The notes under the pieces: generated by a model
What the model was told of the DNA's origin: nothing
What the model saw: the letters and a program-made list of their open reading frames with translations, nothing else
Databases searched by the model: none
Translations under genes and position numbers: made by a program
Part shown: piece by piece, positions 1 through 11,425 of the stretch
Numbering within the stretch: position 1 is the first letter of the stretch
Layout: each line of letters begins with the position of its first letter
NCBI GenBank assembly: GCA_020002185.1
Contig: CM034544.1
Coordinates: forward strand, 2,397,338-2,461,337
Direction: 5' to 3'
Source: Paraescarpia echinospica
Taxonomy: Eukaryota > Annelida > Polychaeta > Sabellida > Siboglinidae
DNA length: 64,000 nucleotides

Positions 1-314
1 ACAAGTAAAATAATTATTTTTTGGGGTTTAATTTTAGATACAAGTCTAAACTTGAAAAAGCACACTGAAAAATATCAAATGCTTGTTCTAAAAAAATTGC
101 ATTTTAAATAAATTGAAAAATGTGTTACCTCTTCATATTAAAATAATATTATATAATGCTTTAATAGTGCTACACATTAATTATTGCATCATGGCATGTG
201 GCTTTCAATCAAATAGAATAATAACATTTAATAAAAGCTCTTAGAATTATTACCTTAAGTAATTATATTTCCCACACAGAACCACTTCACAAAAAATCAA
301 CTTGTTAAAAGTAG
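1..314. other. AT-rich sequence, no gene seen
   Basis: No coding pattern, repeat family or RNA gene can be supported here. The sequence is AT-rich and leads into a LINE fragment. Confidence 0.5.
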
Positions 315-620
315 ATGACATCCTTAAATTACAACAATTACAATTTTACTATAACTATTTACACAATGACACCAGTTTATTTACAAAACTGGAGGATAAT
401 GTTTAACTATGATGTACATTATCATGATACAAGAATCAGGAATAAAATATACACTTATAAAATTAAACGTGAATTTGCTAAGAAATGTCTTAGGCATAAT
501 TTTCCACGTTTACTAAATAACATTCCTGATCAGTGAAAGAACAGCTTAGTACACATAGTTCACATGAACTTGCTAAGTATGCTAAACTTTATTTTTATAA
601 AACTATCATGCAAAAGGCAA
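315..620 (+). pseudogene. LINE 3'-end fragment (C-terminus of reverse-transcriptase ORF)
   Basis: The frame from about 330 to 536 reads like the extreme C-terminus of a jockey/CR1-superfamily LINE ORF2. It has a dipeptide-rich stretch followed by the pattern KREFAKKCLRHNFPRLLNNI, comparable to the family's usual 'FaKks.ryrgpklWNslP' ending. The stretch at 560-600 also reads as a LINE tail (ELAKYAKLYFYKT). There is no initiator context and nothing upstream belongs to it, so it is a 5'-truncated dead copy. Assignment is by motif resemblance only. Confidence 0.5.
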
Positions 621-689
621 AATTGCTATATATGCAAAATTAAGAACCGACAACCACCTGTCAACTTGATACAGTACAAAACAGTGCCT

Positions 690-1145
690 AAACGACAAAC
701 ACGTTAATTTATGTACCAATATATTGTGATCAATTCTGTCAAATGCTTTTGACCAATCAAGGTATATCTTTATTGGAGTATCCGAGTGATCAAGTTCTTG
801 TATAATTCTGTCTATGATTTCGAGTGTAGCAATATCAGTAGAATGTTTTTTCTAAACCCACGTTAGCTATTGTAATATAACGTTTTGGAATGGAAGTAGT
901 CGTGGATTTGAGCAAACGTAACACTTTCAGTTTTTTTTTTAAATCACTGGCAGGATAGAAATAGGACGATAATTGTCAAAGTCAGTAACAACATGTTTTT
1001 CAAAAGAGGTATGACTTTTGCAATTTTGTATATGTTTGGAAATATGCCATTTATGATTGATTGCTTAATATTTAGAGTTTTAGTAATTGTGTTGATATAC
1101 CGTCTTTTCCACAAAATGCTTTTGGAAGTAAACGATCAATTGTAT
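690..1145 (-). pseudogene. LINE reverse-transcriptase fragment, downstream half of a split copy
   Basis: Read on the minus strand this gives successive RT landmarks: a GKDGISTQLLK-like 'pdGis..lLK' block near 1110-1090, 'FPNIYKIAKVIPLLK' near 1040-1000, 'DNYRPISIL' near 975-950, and 'YLDWSKAFDRIDHN' near 765-725, the palm segment holding the first catalytic Asp. Frameshifts and stops separate the blocks. The copy is cut at its upstream edge, near 1145, by the long-TIR element and resumes at about 5,690. Confidence 0.7.
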
Positions 1146-1149
1146 AATA

Positions 1150-1735
1150 GTCCATGGGCCAATACACACGCCGGTACCATTTTGAGGGACAAAGGCTCAC
1201 TATATTTTTTTGAAAGATCATTACCTTGGGCAAATTTTTCAGTATGATGGACATTCCCAAGTGGTAGCTTTATACCTTTTTTGTGGGAAAATGTGCTTTT
1301 TGGTGTGAAATCACGTTTTTGAAATTGTCCTTTTAAAAAAGGGAATGCACAGCTAGAAAAAATCCAAAAGTAGAAATTATGACCAGTATAAGTGTTGATT
1401 TTTTATTCCATTTATTCAAAATTTTTCTCAACGGTTGCCATGGAAACGGCAATTTTGAGGCAAAAAATACGTTTTTTGGTGACAACACTTTAAAAATTCA
1501 TATCTCAGGATTCATATGAAATATTTGGGTGCTTTCAATGGCAAACCCATTCTGAGATACCCAGGCAGTTTTTCAGTTACCTTTGTGTACATTATATTTA
1601 GGCAGAATGGTCAGTTTTGGGGTAAAAACATCAGTTTCGAAATGCTGTTTTTAGGAAAATGGCAGAAAAGAGTGATTTTGAGATTTCCTTGCTATAAAAC
1701 ACCTGGCTATGCCCAAAGCTGTCAAAGTTGAGTAA
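1150..1735 (+). repeat. Left long terminal inverted repeat
   Basis: The arm from the CCATGGGCC near 1152 to the block AAAGCTGTCAAAGTTGA near 1730 matches the reverse complement of 5075-5685. It contains a spurious open frame (1516-1731) whose translation is nearly the same as one in the right arm, which is how the symmetry first shows. Confidence 0.75.
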
Positions 1736-2267
1736 AAACCCAATACAAAATGATTTTCATTCATTGATATTCCTAAGGTCCCATTGATGAGTGGTTACCA
1801 TGGTAACACGTACATTTCTATTTTTTCACTTGTTATCGTAGTCGATTTGAATAATGGCTGCCGAGATTACATATATTTTTGGGCACAGCTTGTAGTCTTT
1901 TACAGTGAAATATTCAATTCATGCCTCAGTTACAAACTTTTCAACATGACAAATAGGAATGTCACCATTATCCAGGATCCTTTGAGGATAATGAGTAAGG
2001 TGATCTTTAGGTAAAATATCATTTAAACAATAGTCTGGTAATCTCTATTTATTTCCTTTGAAGTCAAACCTCCATTTGAAAGTCATCCTGATTTGTATAT
2101 CAAGATATGACTGGAAATAGATACATGTGGATCATTTTGGTGGAATAAAAGACCACAAACGAACTCCCCCGCGATGGTAATTACCAGGTGGCATATTTTG
2201 AAGCTATTATGTCACAGGAATTACACATTCAGCCCATGGACATTTTGCAACACAGTCATTTAACAAT

Positions 2268-4868
2268 TCAAACATCGTCATCGCCATTTTCCCCAGCAAC
2301 AGGTGTCGGGTCCTCGGATTCATCTTCATTCGCAATCTTGTTGGCACAGTTTTGCTTGCGACACATCAGACTACATTTAAGACCATTTGCGATGCATTGG
2401 CAGTCGTTGCTATCGCATGCCCGGCTACAGTTGCATTTCATCAGCTCAAGAACAGTTGATGGTGCTGGTAGAACGGTCATCCATTGCACGTCAAGGTCAC
2501 CATCTTCATCGATGATCCATCCATGACTTGTCGGCTGCGGGACTTCTGGTTTTGCTTCAAGTGACCTGTGCCATATTGCAGCCTGATAGTTGGCCCGTCC
2601 AGTATGCTGTTGGAGGCAGTCTCTGCAGGGTGGGAGAGATGATGAGCTAATATCTCCCCTCTTGGCACAGAAAAGCTTGTACCGGCATTCGTTGCCTCTG
2701 ACGGTCGCTCCTTTTGAGGCATATAGACTGCACAAAAATGCCTCAAGCTTCTGGTTGACTTCATTCGAGACTTCCCACGACTGTCCAAGATCAGTGAAAC
2801 ATTGTTGATAATCCTCCTCTTTTCTCAATATTTTCAGAGGTCTAACCTTTCCTTTTCCTGAGAAGGAGCTGATGGAGTCGCATCCGGTAAATGCATGGAA
2901 GCCTATGAATGCAGTGCATAGCTTTTTTGCTAATGTCGAAGCTACCTTGTCTATGTCTACAATCTTTTCCCGAGTTTTGATTCCTCTCCTTTGGTAGAGG
3001 TGGCATGGGATATCGGACTTGACAGCTAAGGCAAGCACCATTATGTCAGTGTCTTGAGCATTGATAACAACATGGTTGTATCCACCTTTTGCTGCATCTA
3101 CAGCATGGAGCAAGACCCTGGTGTCGGCCTCCTCATGTGTTGATGTGAGCTCATCAATCTCCACGCAGCTGCCTCTGGTTATTTTGAAGCATTTTTCTTC
3201 ACAGGTCATGAAGATAGTCTTGTTGCCGATGCTCTCCCTATGTTTCTCATCCTTCCATTCTTCAATCAGAAATCGTATGAGACTGGTTTTGCTGTATGGA
3301 TCCTGCAGTAGTTTTCTCCATTGGCGGATTTCATGACCAGGCGCAAATGTCATGAACCTGACTCCTTCATCTGATCCACGTTTTCTTCAGGTAGAGTTGA
3401 CTTGGTTGTCTTTTGAATTGAACCATCCGGTGTCGCCAAAACCCATGGTATTGGGCCCAATGGGTACGCCAATACATCTTGTAGATGAAGGTCACGAGCC
3501 TGCGCAGCGACTATCATGTTCACAAATAACCGCCGGTCAGCTTCCAGCACAATCAGTTTACCTTGTTCAGGTGTCAGTTTAATCTTCTTCTTCAAGTCAG
3601 AAAATGTTTTCAACTTCAGCTTGTTAATTTTCTGATGAAACGGCTATTTCGTTGGATCTGTGTCGAGACGGTCCTTCTTGAATTTCTCATAGGCCTCTTT
3701 TCTAACTGTGTGCGCTTGCTTGATGTCTTTGGCAACCTCCACTGGTGCCAATCTCCCACTTCAGATGCTGACAAGTTCGGGATGATTCCCACTCATTGGA
3801 TTAATCCATTCTTCTTCCAGAATATGAATTGCATGCAGAATTTACGTCCGAATGGTCCCTCTGAATGCGGCTAGCCTGAAGATCAGCATGGGTGAAATTT
3901 CGATTCGGCTGAGTGACCATCACTCTTGTTTGTCTCAGAGAAAGGCTGCGATACTCTGAGGTCAAATAGTACCTGCTGACAGCTGAGGCTTTAAAGCTGA
4001 ATCCTTTTGTACCTCCTGGCGTGTTGGTGTCCCTGTTGACCGTTTCCTCAATTGTCTGGTCAACGGGGATTTTCCCAAAAGGATTTATTGACCCACGTTG
4101 AACGGAGAAGCCTCCGTTTGACAAGTAAGCATGCGCATCTGGGTGGCTACTGGCTAGTTGGGACATTTGCGCCAAGTAGACTGAACCATAACGTGAGTAG
4201 TTTATCCCGTCGTATGCGAAGGCCCAGTACAGCAGAGTCACCTTCTCTAAATGCACGTATCAGACCCAGCATGATGTCCACCATATCGATGTAGGACATC
4301 CAGAAGGCTGCAAGCTCTCTTCCACTTCCATCTTGTATACTGTCAAGGAATGTCTCAAAGTAGCTAAGAATCTTGGCTATGCTTGAATTGGTCAAGACGT
4401 CATTAAGACCTGTCTGACATAAATCATCACATGCTGCATCAATGCATCTAATTGCATCTTCAAGCTCTGGTATATCATTCGGGTGCGAACTTTCAGCGAT
4501 GGTACGAATTCCTTCCATGCTAACCGGAGAAGTGCTTCATACACTAATTTATGAAGCTTCACTCCACGATTGTACTGGCGTCCTTCCAGCACTGCCTGGA
4601 CAGAACCCACTGCAATGATTCCTGATTCGACAGCCAATTCTCTTAGACCAGCATCTTGGAATCGCTTCCCAATGACTGATAGAAAGTTGAGGACTGCATG
4701 GAAGTCACCCATTCTCAAAATGATGCCTTCAAAGTATTCATTATGCTTCCAGACGATGTCGGATGCCTTCGCGTACAAGGCCCGATCAAAGACACATATA
4801 ATGCAGGGTAACTGAAGCTCCTGCCTGATCTTCTGGGACTGATTCAGTATCTCAAATACTGTTGCCAT
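2268..4868 (-). pseudogene. Transposon-borne protein with CXC-like Cys-rich C-terminus, frameshifted
   Basis: The coding trace runs 4868 to 2268 on the minus strand and switches frame near 4490, 4240 and 3800-3610, and again near 3350, so it is broken. Blocks in order: an N-terminal region with GKRFQDAGLRELAVESG; a middle region with WAFAYDGINYSRYGSVY and VDQTIEETVNRD; then a longer intact frame (3353-2268, 361 aa) with HEEADTRVLLHA, NAQDTDIMVLALA and GFHAFTGCDSISSFSGKGK. I know these blocks from uncharacterised repeat-associated proteins of cnidarians and molluscs. The last ~60 residues hold closely spaced cysteines (CNCSRACDSNDCQC, then CSLMCRKQNC), resembling a tesmin/TSO1 CXC DNA-binding module. 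Residues near HEEADTR and QDTD could form an acidic metal site; that is inference. Confidence 0.6.
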
Positions 4869-5074
4869 CTATGTTGCCGGTGCATTGATACTAGGCAGAT
4901 AAGATATCTTATTTCGGAGAACTTCTACTACTTCATTTCTTGTCAGAACGTTGAAGCCAGTCCAACTTGGGACACTTGTGTCTGTCAGCCGAGAAAGCAC
5001 CCAAATACGGTTTTTCTTTTGTGCACTTTCAACTACCCCCCCCCGCTGTCTTAATATTTTTGATTTTACCGATA

Positions 5075-5685
5075 TATTCAACTTTGACAGCTTTGGTGTC
5101 TTATTGCAAGGAAATATCAAAATCACTCTTTTCTGCCATTTTCCTAAAAACGGCATTTCGAAACTGATGTTTTTACCCCAAAACTGGTCATTCTTCCTAA
5201 ATATATTGTACATAAAAGTAACTAAAAAACTGTCTGGGTATCTCAGAATGGGTTTACCATTGAAAGCACCCAAATATTTCATATGAATCCTGAGATATGA
5301 ATTTTTAAAGTGTTGTCACCAAAAAAAGGATTTTTTGCCCCAAAATGGCCGTTTCCATGGCAGTCGTTGAGAAAAATGTTGAATAAATGGAATAATAAAA
5401 TCAACACTTATACTGGTCATAACTTCCACTTTTTGAATTTTTTTCTAGCTGTGCATAACCTTTTTTAAAAGGACAATTTCCAAAAACGTGATTTTACCCC
5501 CAAAAAGCATATTTTCCCACAAAAAAGGTATTAAGCTACTACTTGGGAATGTCCATCATACTGAAAAATGTGCCCAAGGTGATGATCTTTCAAAAAAATG
5601 TAGTGAGCCTTTGTCCCTCAAAATGGTACCGGCATGTGAATTTTTGTATATTGGTCCATGGTCTATAAACAGTAGTTTCCATGTC
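5075..5685 (-). repeat. Right long terminal inverted repeat
   Basis: Reverse complement of the left arm. It includes the same GGTACCG site and the same TTTGAGGGACAAAGGCTCACTA block as the left arm, here on the minus strand (5637-5590). Divergence between arms is visible but modest. Confidence 0.75.
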
Positions 5686-5689
5686 AATT

Positions 5690-6260
5690 GTGTTAAAGCT
5701 GAAGGTGTGAAATATCGGGGTTTTCAGGTAATCTTTGTATATATCCAGTTGTAGTTGTTTTAGAGGCTAGAGTAGGACTAGCTTTAGTAAAAAAACGTTT
5801 TAAATCTCTATGCAATAATCCACTTTGAAATCTGAAATTGTTGTTTCTTTTTACTTTTCTGAGTAATTTCTATAAATAAATAACCACGCCTTTTTAACAT
5901 AGTGTTTATGCTTTTTATATCTGCAATGATAATGCACTTACTTAGGTAATCTAATATTACGTTTAATTATTTTATTGTAAGTATGCAAGTTAGTTTTAAG
6001 TTTATGATACTGCTCTGTATTTAGGGGAGTCTGTCTTATTCTCGAATACAATTTGTTTCTAAACGTTATCGATATAATAATACTCTTGGTAATCTAAGCA
6101 GCTTTCTTGCGTTGGTATTTGGTAAATTTAATTACTTTAATAGGTACAAATTTATCCATAGCTGCAGTAATGATTTTAAATTTAGTGAGTGATCAGGATT
6201 TTGTTGTTTTGTTCGTATAGATCTTAGTATCGCATTAGTGGTTTCGACATAGAAAATACG
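5690..6260 (-). pseudogene. Upstream half of the split LINE (endonuclease/RT linker)
   Basis: Minus-strand reading from about 6170 gives DKFVPIKVIKFTKYQRKKAA followed by TKSIIISITFRNKLYSRIRQ. This is the basic linker typical of jockey-like LINEs between endonuclease and RT ('k.kKsPWiTkgIlkSIk.rdkLy'). It lies immediately outside the right inverted repeat and is the 5' continuation of the RT fragment at 690-1145. Stops and shifts are frequent. Confidence 0.55.
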
Positions 6261-6369
6261 GAAAGTGAACATAAATATTGCTCACTAAAATAACAGCGGA
6301 GGATTTGAAGAATCCTTTTAATAAATTGCACAAAAACTTATCAATGAGTGTCCCATGATATTCTAAAAG

Positions 6370-6775
6370 TCGGGTTGGCAAGGTAATTTTAACGCCAGCT
6401 AGCCCTTCTCAGGGGCCAAAAGGGACACGAGTGCACAAGCCTCCCCTGCTGGTACATAGCCTCTCCATAGACAAGACTCTAGCATGATCTCCTTGTGGTA
6501 CACTGCGGTAACTGGGCACCTTACGGCCCTATACTAACATTCTAGGGATCTAGGAGAAGGACAACTCTGATTTAAAAACCTGGGTAGACCCAACTCATTA
6601 GCCTTGACAGGCGGTGGGTCTAGGAGAAGGAAAACTCTGACTTCAAACCATGGGCAGATCAAGTCCACTAGTCATGGAAGACATTGACCTACGGGAAGGA
6701 AAACCTGGAAGACAAACCCACCACATGGGTCAGCATGGGTAGCGCCACGTAGTTCGAATAAATGACCTCAATTAT
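6370..6775 (+). other. Leader of the RTE-like LINE with an internal direct repeat
   Basis: GC-richer than its surroundings and without a supported ORF. It carries two diverged copies of a block CTAGGAGAAGG-AACTCTGA (near 6551 and 6620) about 70 bp apart. Similar blocks recur at 19640-19730, suggesting related leaders in two elements. Confidence 0.5.
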
Positions 6776-6905
6776 ATGCTACGTCACTTAGTAATTACTA
6801 GATTGGCTACCGCGTGCGGGAGAACCGACGCGCTGGGACTCAGGCACCGGCGAGAAATCAGCGAAGATCTGAGGGTCGAACAGCCGGCATCGACTCTCAT
6901 GCGAA

Positions 6906-7559
6906 GTCCGGTTTGCCACTCTCAATGTGGGAACAATGACGGGGAAACGAGTGGAGGTGGTGGAGCTAATGAAGAGGCGGCAACTGTCAGTGATGGGGGT
7001 ACAAGAAACCAAGTGGAAAGGGGACCGGGCAGTGGATCTGGGAGATGGGTTTAAGATGCTGCATGCAGGGGGAGATGGAAGGACGAATAGAGTGGGAGTG
7101 ATTATGAAGGAGGAATACAGCAAGGAAGTCATCAGGGTGGAACGATGGGAAGGCAGGATAATTGCAGTGTGGATGTTCGTTGGTGGAGAGATGATGTGCA
7201 TACTATCGGTCTATGCACCGCAGACAGGGAAAAATCAAGAAGACAAGGATGCATTCCGTAACAACCTGGAAGAAATTATTTGGCATGTGGAGCCGGAGAC
7301 AATGCTGGTTGTGGCAGGTGATCTAAATGCACATGTAGGAAAGAGACAGAAAAGTGAGGAGACCTTAGGAAAGTGCGGATATGGAACGAGAAACAGAGAG
7401 GGACAAGATCTGGTCGAGATGCTAGGCAGAAATCAGCTAGTGGTGGTAAACTCATTCTTTCAGAAGAAGGAATCACACAAGATCACATACAGAAGTGGAA
7501 ACAACGGAACAGAGATGGATCTGCTGATTGTTAGAAGCAGCCAATTGAACAAGGTTTAG
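6906..7559 (+). pseudogene. RTE-like endonuclease domain
   Basis: Exonuclease-endonuclease-phosphatase fold of the type that nicks target DNA for retrotransposition. Visible motifs: VGTM-like start with MGVQETKWKG (the metal-binding Glu), LSVYAPQTGK, VVAGDLNAHVG (Asp and Asn of the active site) and TYRSGNNGTEMDLLIVR. The expected SDH-type histidine follows the frame end and reads as 'GEHITSQHKPLV' after a stop at 7557-7559. Frame from 6927 is 210 codons. Confidence 0.75.
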
Positions 7560-7758
7560 GACTGCAAAGTTCTGGCAGGAGAGCACATAACGAGCCAACA
7601 TAAACCACTGGTTTATGAAATGTGGATAGGAAGAGGCAAACAGAGAAGGGGTAAACAAAGACAGGTAATCAGATGGTGGAAATGTGAAGGAGAGGTGAAG
7701 GACCAATAGAAAACCGAAGTAGAGAGGAAGTTCAGATTGCTCCAAGAACAAAGGGAGG

Positions 7759-8858
7759 ATGTGGAATCAGAGTGGCAAGCACTTAAGGAAGGCTTTGTTA
7801 GAACAGCTGAGGAGATATATGGCCGAACATCAGGAAAGCCGACACAAAGAAGAGGTGAAAGCAGTAAAGAAGATGAAAACTGGAAAGGCTGTAGGAGTGG
7901 ATGAACTCTCAGTGGAAATGGTGAAAGCAAACAGTCTAGTTGGAATGAAGTGGCTGATGAGGCTGTTTAATGTGTGCTTCACAGCAGGAGAGATACCAGC
8001 AGAGTGGCGAAGAGGAGTGATTGTGCCGATATGGAAGGGGAAAGGGGACATCCATGACCCAGGGAGATACAGAGGCATCACATTACTGAGCCAAGCCCTG
8101 ACATTGTTGGAAAGGATACTGGATGCTAGGGTGAGGCTTACAGAGCAAAATCGGAGAGAATCAGCTGGGATTTAGAAAAGGGAGAGGAACAGACGATGGA
8201 TTGTTTGCCATCAGACAAATTATTGAGAAGAAGAAAGAATTTAAAAGGATGTAGCGTTCGGTTTTGTAGATCTGGAAAAGGCATTTGACACCGTGCCAAG
8301 AGAACTCGCATTTGCAGTCATGAGATGGATGGAGGTTGGAGAAGCAGAAGCCAGAATGGTGGAGGAAATGTACAAGGAGACAACAGCGGTAGTGAGAGTC
8401 GAAGGAGAAAATCGGAACAATTTGGAGTGGAAGTAGGACTCAGACAGGGAAGTGCCTTGAGTCACCTGCTTTTCATTATGGTGATGAACCTGATCAGTGG
8501 AAAGATATCGAAGCAGGAAGAACTTAAGAAGATACTGTATGCAGACGACAAAAAGGAACTACAGAAAGCTTTACAAGAATGGAGTGACACCTTCAGAGAA
8601 CACGGCCTCCGATTGAATCTGGGGAAGACTGAAGTAATGTGGATAGGTGAACAGGAGGTAGATCTGCATGTAATTGTTGACAGAAAGACCATTAAACAAG
8701 TGAACAGCTTTGTATACCTGGGCGGTACAGTGTGTGAGGATGGAAGGAGTAGTAAAGAAATACAGAGGAGGGTGCAAGCAGGAGCAGCAACATGGAAGAG
8801 GGTAGAAGGCATTATGTGGGACAGAAAAGTGAAGAAACAACTGAAAGAAAAGTGTTAG
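7759..8858 (+). pseudogene. RTE-like reverse transcriptase domain
   Basis: RNA-dependent DNA polymerase blocks in order: MKTGKAVGVDELSVEMVK, PIWKGKGDIHDPGRYRGITL, LGFRKGRGT (frame-shifted at about 8170), a VDLEKAFDTVPR equivalent near 8265-8300, GLRQGSALSHLLF and LYADD near 8535-8550. Directly after the catalytic YADD box the usual hydrophobic segment is missing and the frame continues KKELQKALQEW, so a small deletion sits at the active site. This copy could not polymerise DNA. Confidence 0.75.
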
Positions 8859-9268
8859 AAGCCTGCGTTGTACCAGCCTGTATATATGGGTTGGGAACAC
8901 TGCCACTGACAGAGAGACAGGAGGAGAAACTACAGGTAGCAAAAAACAACTGGGTCAGAAGAATATGTAGAGTAACACGAGAGGATAGAAGGAAGATGAA
9001 GGAATTGAGAGAGGAGATTGGAATGAAAAAACACCTAAAGAGGAACGTAGCCGGTAACAGAATGAGATGGGCGGGACATGTACATAGAATGGGTGAAGAC
9101 AGACTGGCCAAAAGAGCGTGGAAAATAGAAGAGCGTGGCAGTCGTAGGAGAGGAAGACCAAGGCTGAGATGGAACGACAGCATAAAACGAGACCTGGGGA
9201 GGGCTGGCGTGAATAGCCATGAATGGATGGCAATTGCGGACGAGAGAGAGAGAGGTGGAAAGAACTGA
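8792..9268 (+). pseudogene. RTE-like ORF C-terminal domain
   Basis: The frame overlaps the RT frame and continues the protein after a premature stop at 8856-8858. It contains ACVVPACIYGLGTLPLTERQ, then NRMRWAGHVHRMGEDRLAKR and RRRGRPRLRWNDSIKRDLG, the basic tail seen in RTE-type LINEs. It ends just before the 50 bp tail duplication. Confidence 0.7.
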
Positions 9269-9279
9269 CAAGAAAAGTA

Positions 9280-9381
9280 GAAGCTACCAAATGACGTGGA
9301 CCCCCGCAAGGGAGCAAGGGGAAGAAGAAGAAGCTACCAAGTGACGTGGACCCCCCGCAAGGGAGCAAGGGGAAGAAGAAG
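9280..9381 (+). repeat. Tandem duplication (50 bp) of the LINE 3' tail
   Basis: Two copies of a unit running from GAAGCTACCAA through GACGTGGACCCCC to GGGGAAGAAGAA, with a period of 50-51 bp and two visible differences. It forms the 3' end of the RTE-like element. Confidence 0.8.
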
Positions 9382-9419
9382 ACTGTTCGTATATAGTACA
9401 TAGTATATTTACAAATAAA

Positions 9420-10260
9420 GGTTGTACATATTATACGGATAAAACATTATCAAACTCGTATTAAAAGCTTGTATATACATTCTCATGATATAAGAATATT
9501 TAACCAGTTTGAATGAGAATTGTTTTTAAACACTGAAGCATAATTGGTATCTGCAATCGCCTGCTCTAACCGTTTGTGTTTAAACCGAAGCTATAGATTG
9601 CTGCATGGGTAAGGGTAATTATTTTTGTTGAAAAATGACGCGATATATATTTATCCTTTCCCGTAATGATTGTGGACGTACGGGATCGTATCTCCCTCCA
9701 TTAGTCCCAACAATAGCAATAAAGGATGGCAGGCATTTTAAATAAATGTTTGTTTGTTTCCAGTTCCTGCAAGTCCAGACGACTTGAAAAGCTGTGTGTA
9801 ATTAAGACAGTCTTTGTGTATAACGTACTTGGGTGTCACTGTGCGTCGTGCTGCCCGTTCCGTACGGACGACTCTGTGTTCAGTGTTACGTAACGAGCGA
9901 CCTGGCGCGTGACGCGTTCTGTCATTGTTCACTGTATTGTCGTTCGGCTTGTACGCCACATCAATCTGATATGTCCACGATGTTGGTTGTTCTCCAGTTG
10001 GGGTAGTTTCTCTGGGCGTCCCGCTGGTTTTTCGTTTTACTGAAACACTTCGTTAAGACTTGTACAAATTCTTATGACATTTTTGTCAATATCATATGAA
10101 CTAAAAAGTGTCAAAAGTCATCTTTGGATAATGTAATTTACGGTGGATGTAGCCGCCACATAATGTTAATGTTATCATTATCCATGTAAGCTATATTACT
10201 TTTTCTACACCAGTATTTTTCTAAGTTTTCTCTGTCAAATCGGAGGCAATCTGTTTTAAT
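9420..10260. other. Intergenic sequence, nothing assignable
   Basis: No gene or repeat family is supported. A GC-richer patch at 9780-9960 contains CGTACGG-type short palindromes, but neither strand gives a convincing coding pattern. Confidence 0.4.
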
Positions 10261-10689
10261 TCGTGATAGGGGGCGCCACTCTGTAGCGACCCTAGGCTTG
10301 TTCACGTGTGTCGTCGTTTTTGTACTGTTGTGGTGGTTGTGGGTGTTTTTTCGTCGAAGAACTGTGCATGCGCGTGTGTAACCAAGGGAGGAAAGTGTCT
10401 GCTGTTAATCATCCTGTGGTACTTCATTTCTGACTTTGTGCCAGCGATTTTCGTCGCTGGTGACCACGGGCCGGGATCTTCCGCCATTTTGATCAGGTAC
10501 GCTCGCGAGTTTTTGTTTACACTTCGGCACATCACTACACTCGACCTGAAACTGCCTCTTATTTATTTTACTGAGACCGTTAGGAACGACAGGAAGAAGA
10601 AGAAGAAGAAGAAGAAGGGAGGTTCTAGAGGAGTTGTGAGAGAAAGACTGAAAAGGCGTGGTAGTAGACACCCCCTCCCCACCACCACT

Positions 10690-11420
10690 CTCTCTCGAAT
10701 ATAAGGTCGCTACAGAACAAGATGGACGAACTTTTGGCCTTGACCCAGTTTGATGGTGACTTTCGTCGCTGTAACCTGATGTGTTTTTCGGAAACCTGGC
10801 TAAGTGAGAAAGTTGATGAAAATTGTGTTTACTTCCTGGCTACACTATGATTCGAGCGGACAGAGACAGCAACAAAGCGCAGAAGAGGGTGGGTGAGGGT
10901 GTCTGCATGTATGTCAGCGACAAGTGGGCTAAACAGTACCAGGTGCGGGAGCGAGTGTGTACCCGAGATTACGAACTGCTGCACGTGTCATTCCGTCATC
11001 ATTACTCACCTCGTGAATTCGGCCAGCTGACTGTCATTCTCGTCTACGTACCAGGCCCTGACTTCAAAGCAGCCGCCGAGAGAATTGCATATAGCTACAA
11101 CGCCGCTGCAACCCGGTGTGCAGATCAACCAGTTTTTATCGCAGAAGATTTTAACCAGTGTGATTTTGCTTCTCATCTTCCAACCCTCCAGCAGTATGTG
11201 TTGTGCCCCACCCGTCTCAATCGGACTATTGACTTGTGCTTTGGAAATATAGAGAACGCTTACAAGTCTGTGTGTAGCCACCACTTGGCCGCTCTGATCA
11301 TAACGTTGTGCATTTGCTGCCGAAATACAGACAAAAGTTGAAGACAAAAAACGTAGAACTCGTGTTTCTCAACTCTGGACACCTGAAAGCATGCAGGAAT
11401 TACGTGGTTGTTTTGAAGCA
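10690..11420 (+). pseudogene. Endonuclease domain of the L2-like LINE
   Basis: Starts with NIRSLQNKMDELLA at about 10698, then LMCFSETWLSE (catalytic Glu), EGVCMYVSDKWA, VILVYVPG, FIAEDFNQCDF (GDFN equivalent with Gly changed to Glu) and RTIDLCFGNIE. The basic stretch just upstream, with a run of AAG codons, is in another frame, which implies a one-base slip near 10695. A second shift follows 11300. The Gly-to-Glu change at the catalytic loop and the shifts show loss of function. Confidence 0.7.
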
Positions 11421-11425
11421 ACAGA

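Larger units (their letters stand above)
1145..5690 (-). mobile_element. DNA-transposon-like element with ~580 bp terminal inverted repeats
   Basis: Two arms of about 580 bp (1150-1735 and 5075-5685) are inverted copies of each other with scattered mismatches, and they enclose one broken minus-strand protein gene at 4868-2268. The element interrupts a minus-strand LINE, whose halves lie just outside both arms, so it is a real insertion rather than a chance duplication. Both outer ends carry CCATGG close to the edge, but I could not fix the terminal base or a target-site duplication. Long inverted arms with a single ORF suggest a cut-and-paste transposon. No DDE motif was identified, so the superfamily is left open. 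Confidence 0.65.
6370..9400 (+). mobile_element. RTE-like non-LTR retrotransposon, nearly full length, inactive
   Basis: In order: a ~400 bp leader, an apurinic-type endonuclease, a reverse transcriptase, the C-terminal domain and a short tandem-repeat tail. Coding blocks are in several frames with internal stops, so the copy is dead. The C-terminus (RMRWAGHVHRM followed by RRRGRPRLRW) is characteristic of RTE-type elements. No long poly(A) is present. No target-site duplication was confirmed. Confidence 0.75.

Noticed and set aside
2188..3874. Plus-strand ORFs across the transposon gene
   Set aside because: Shadows of the minus-strand protein, which has the recognisable blocks.
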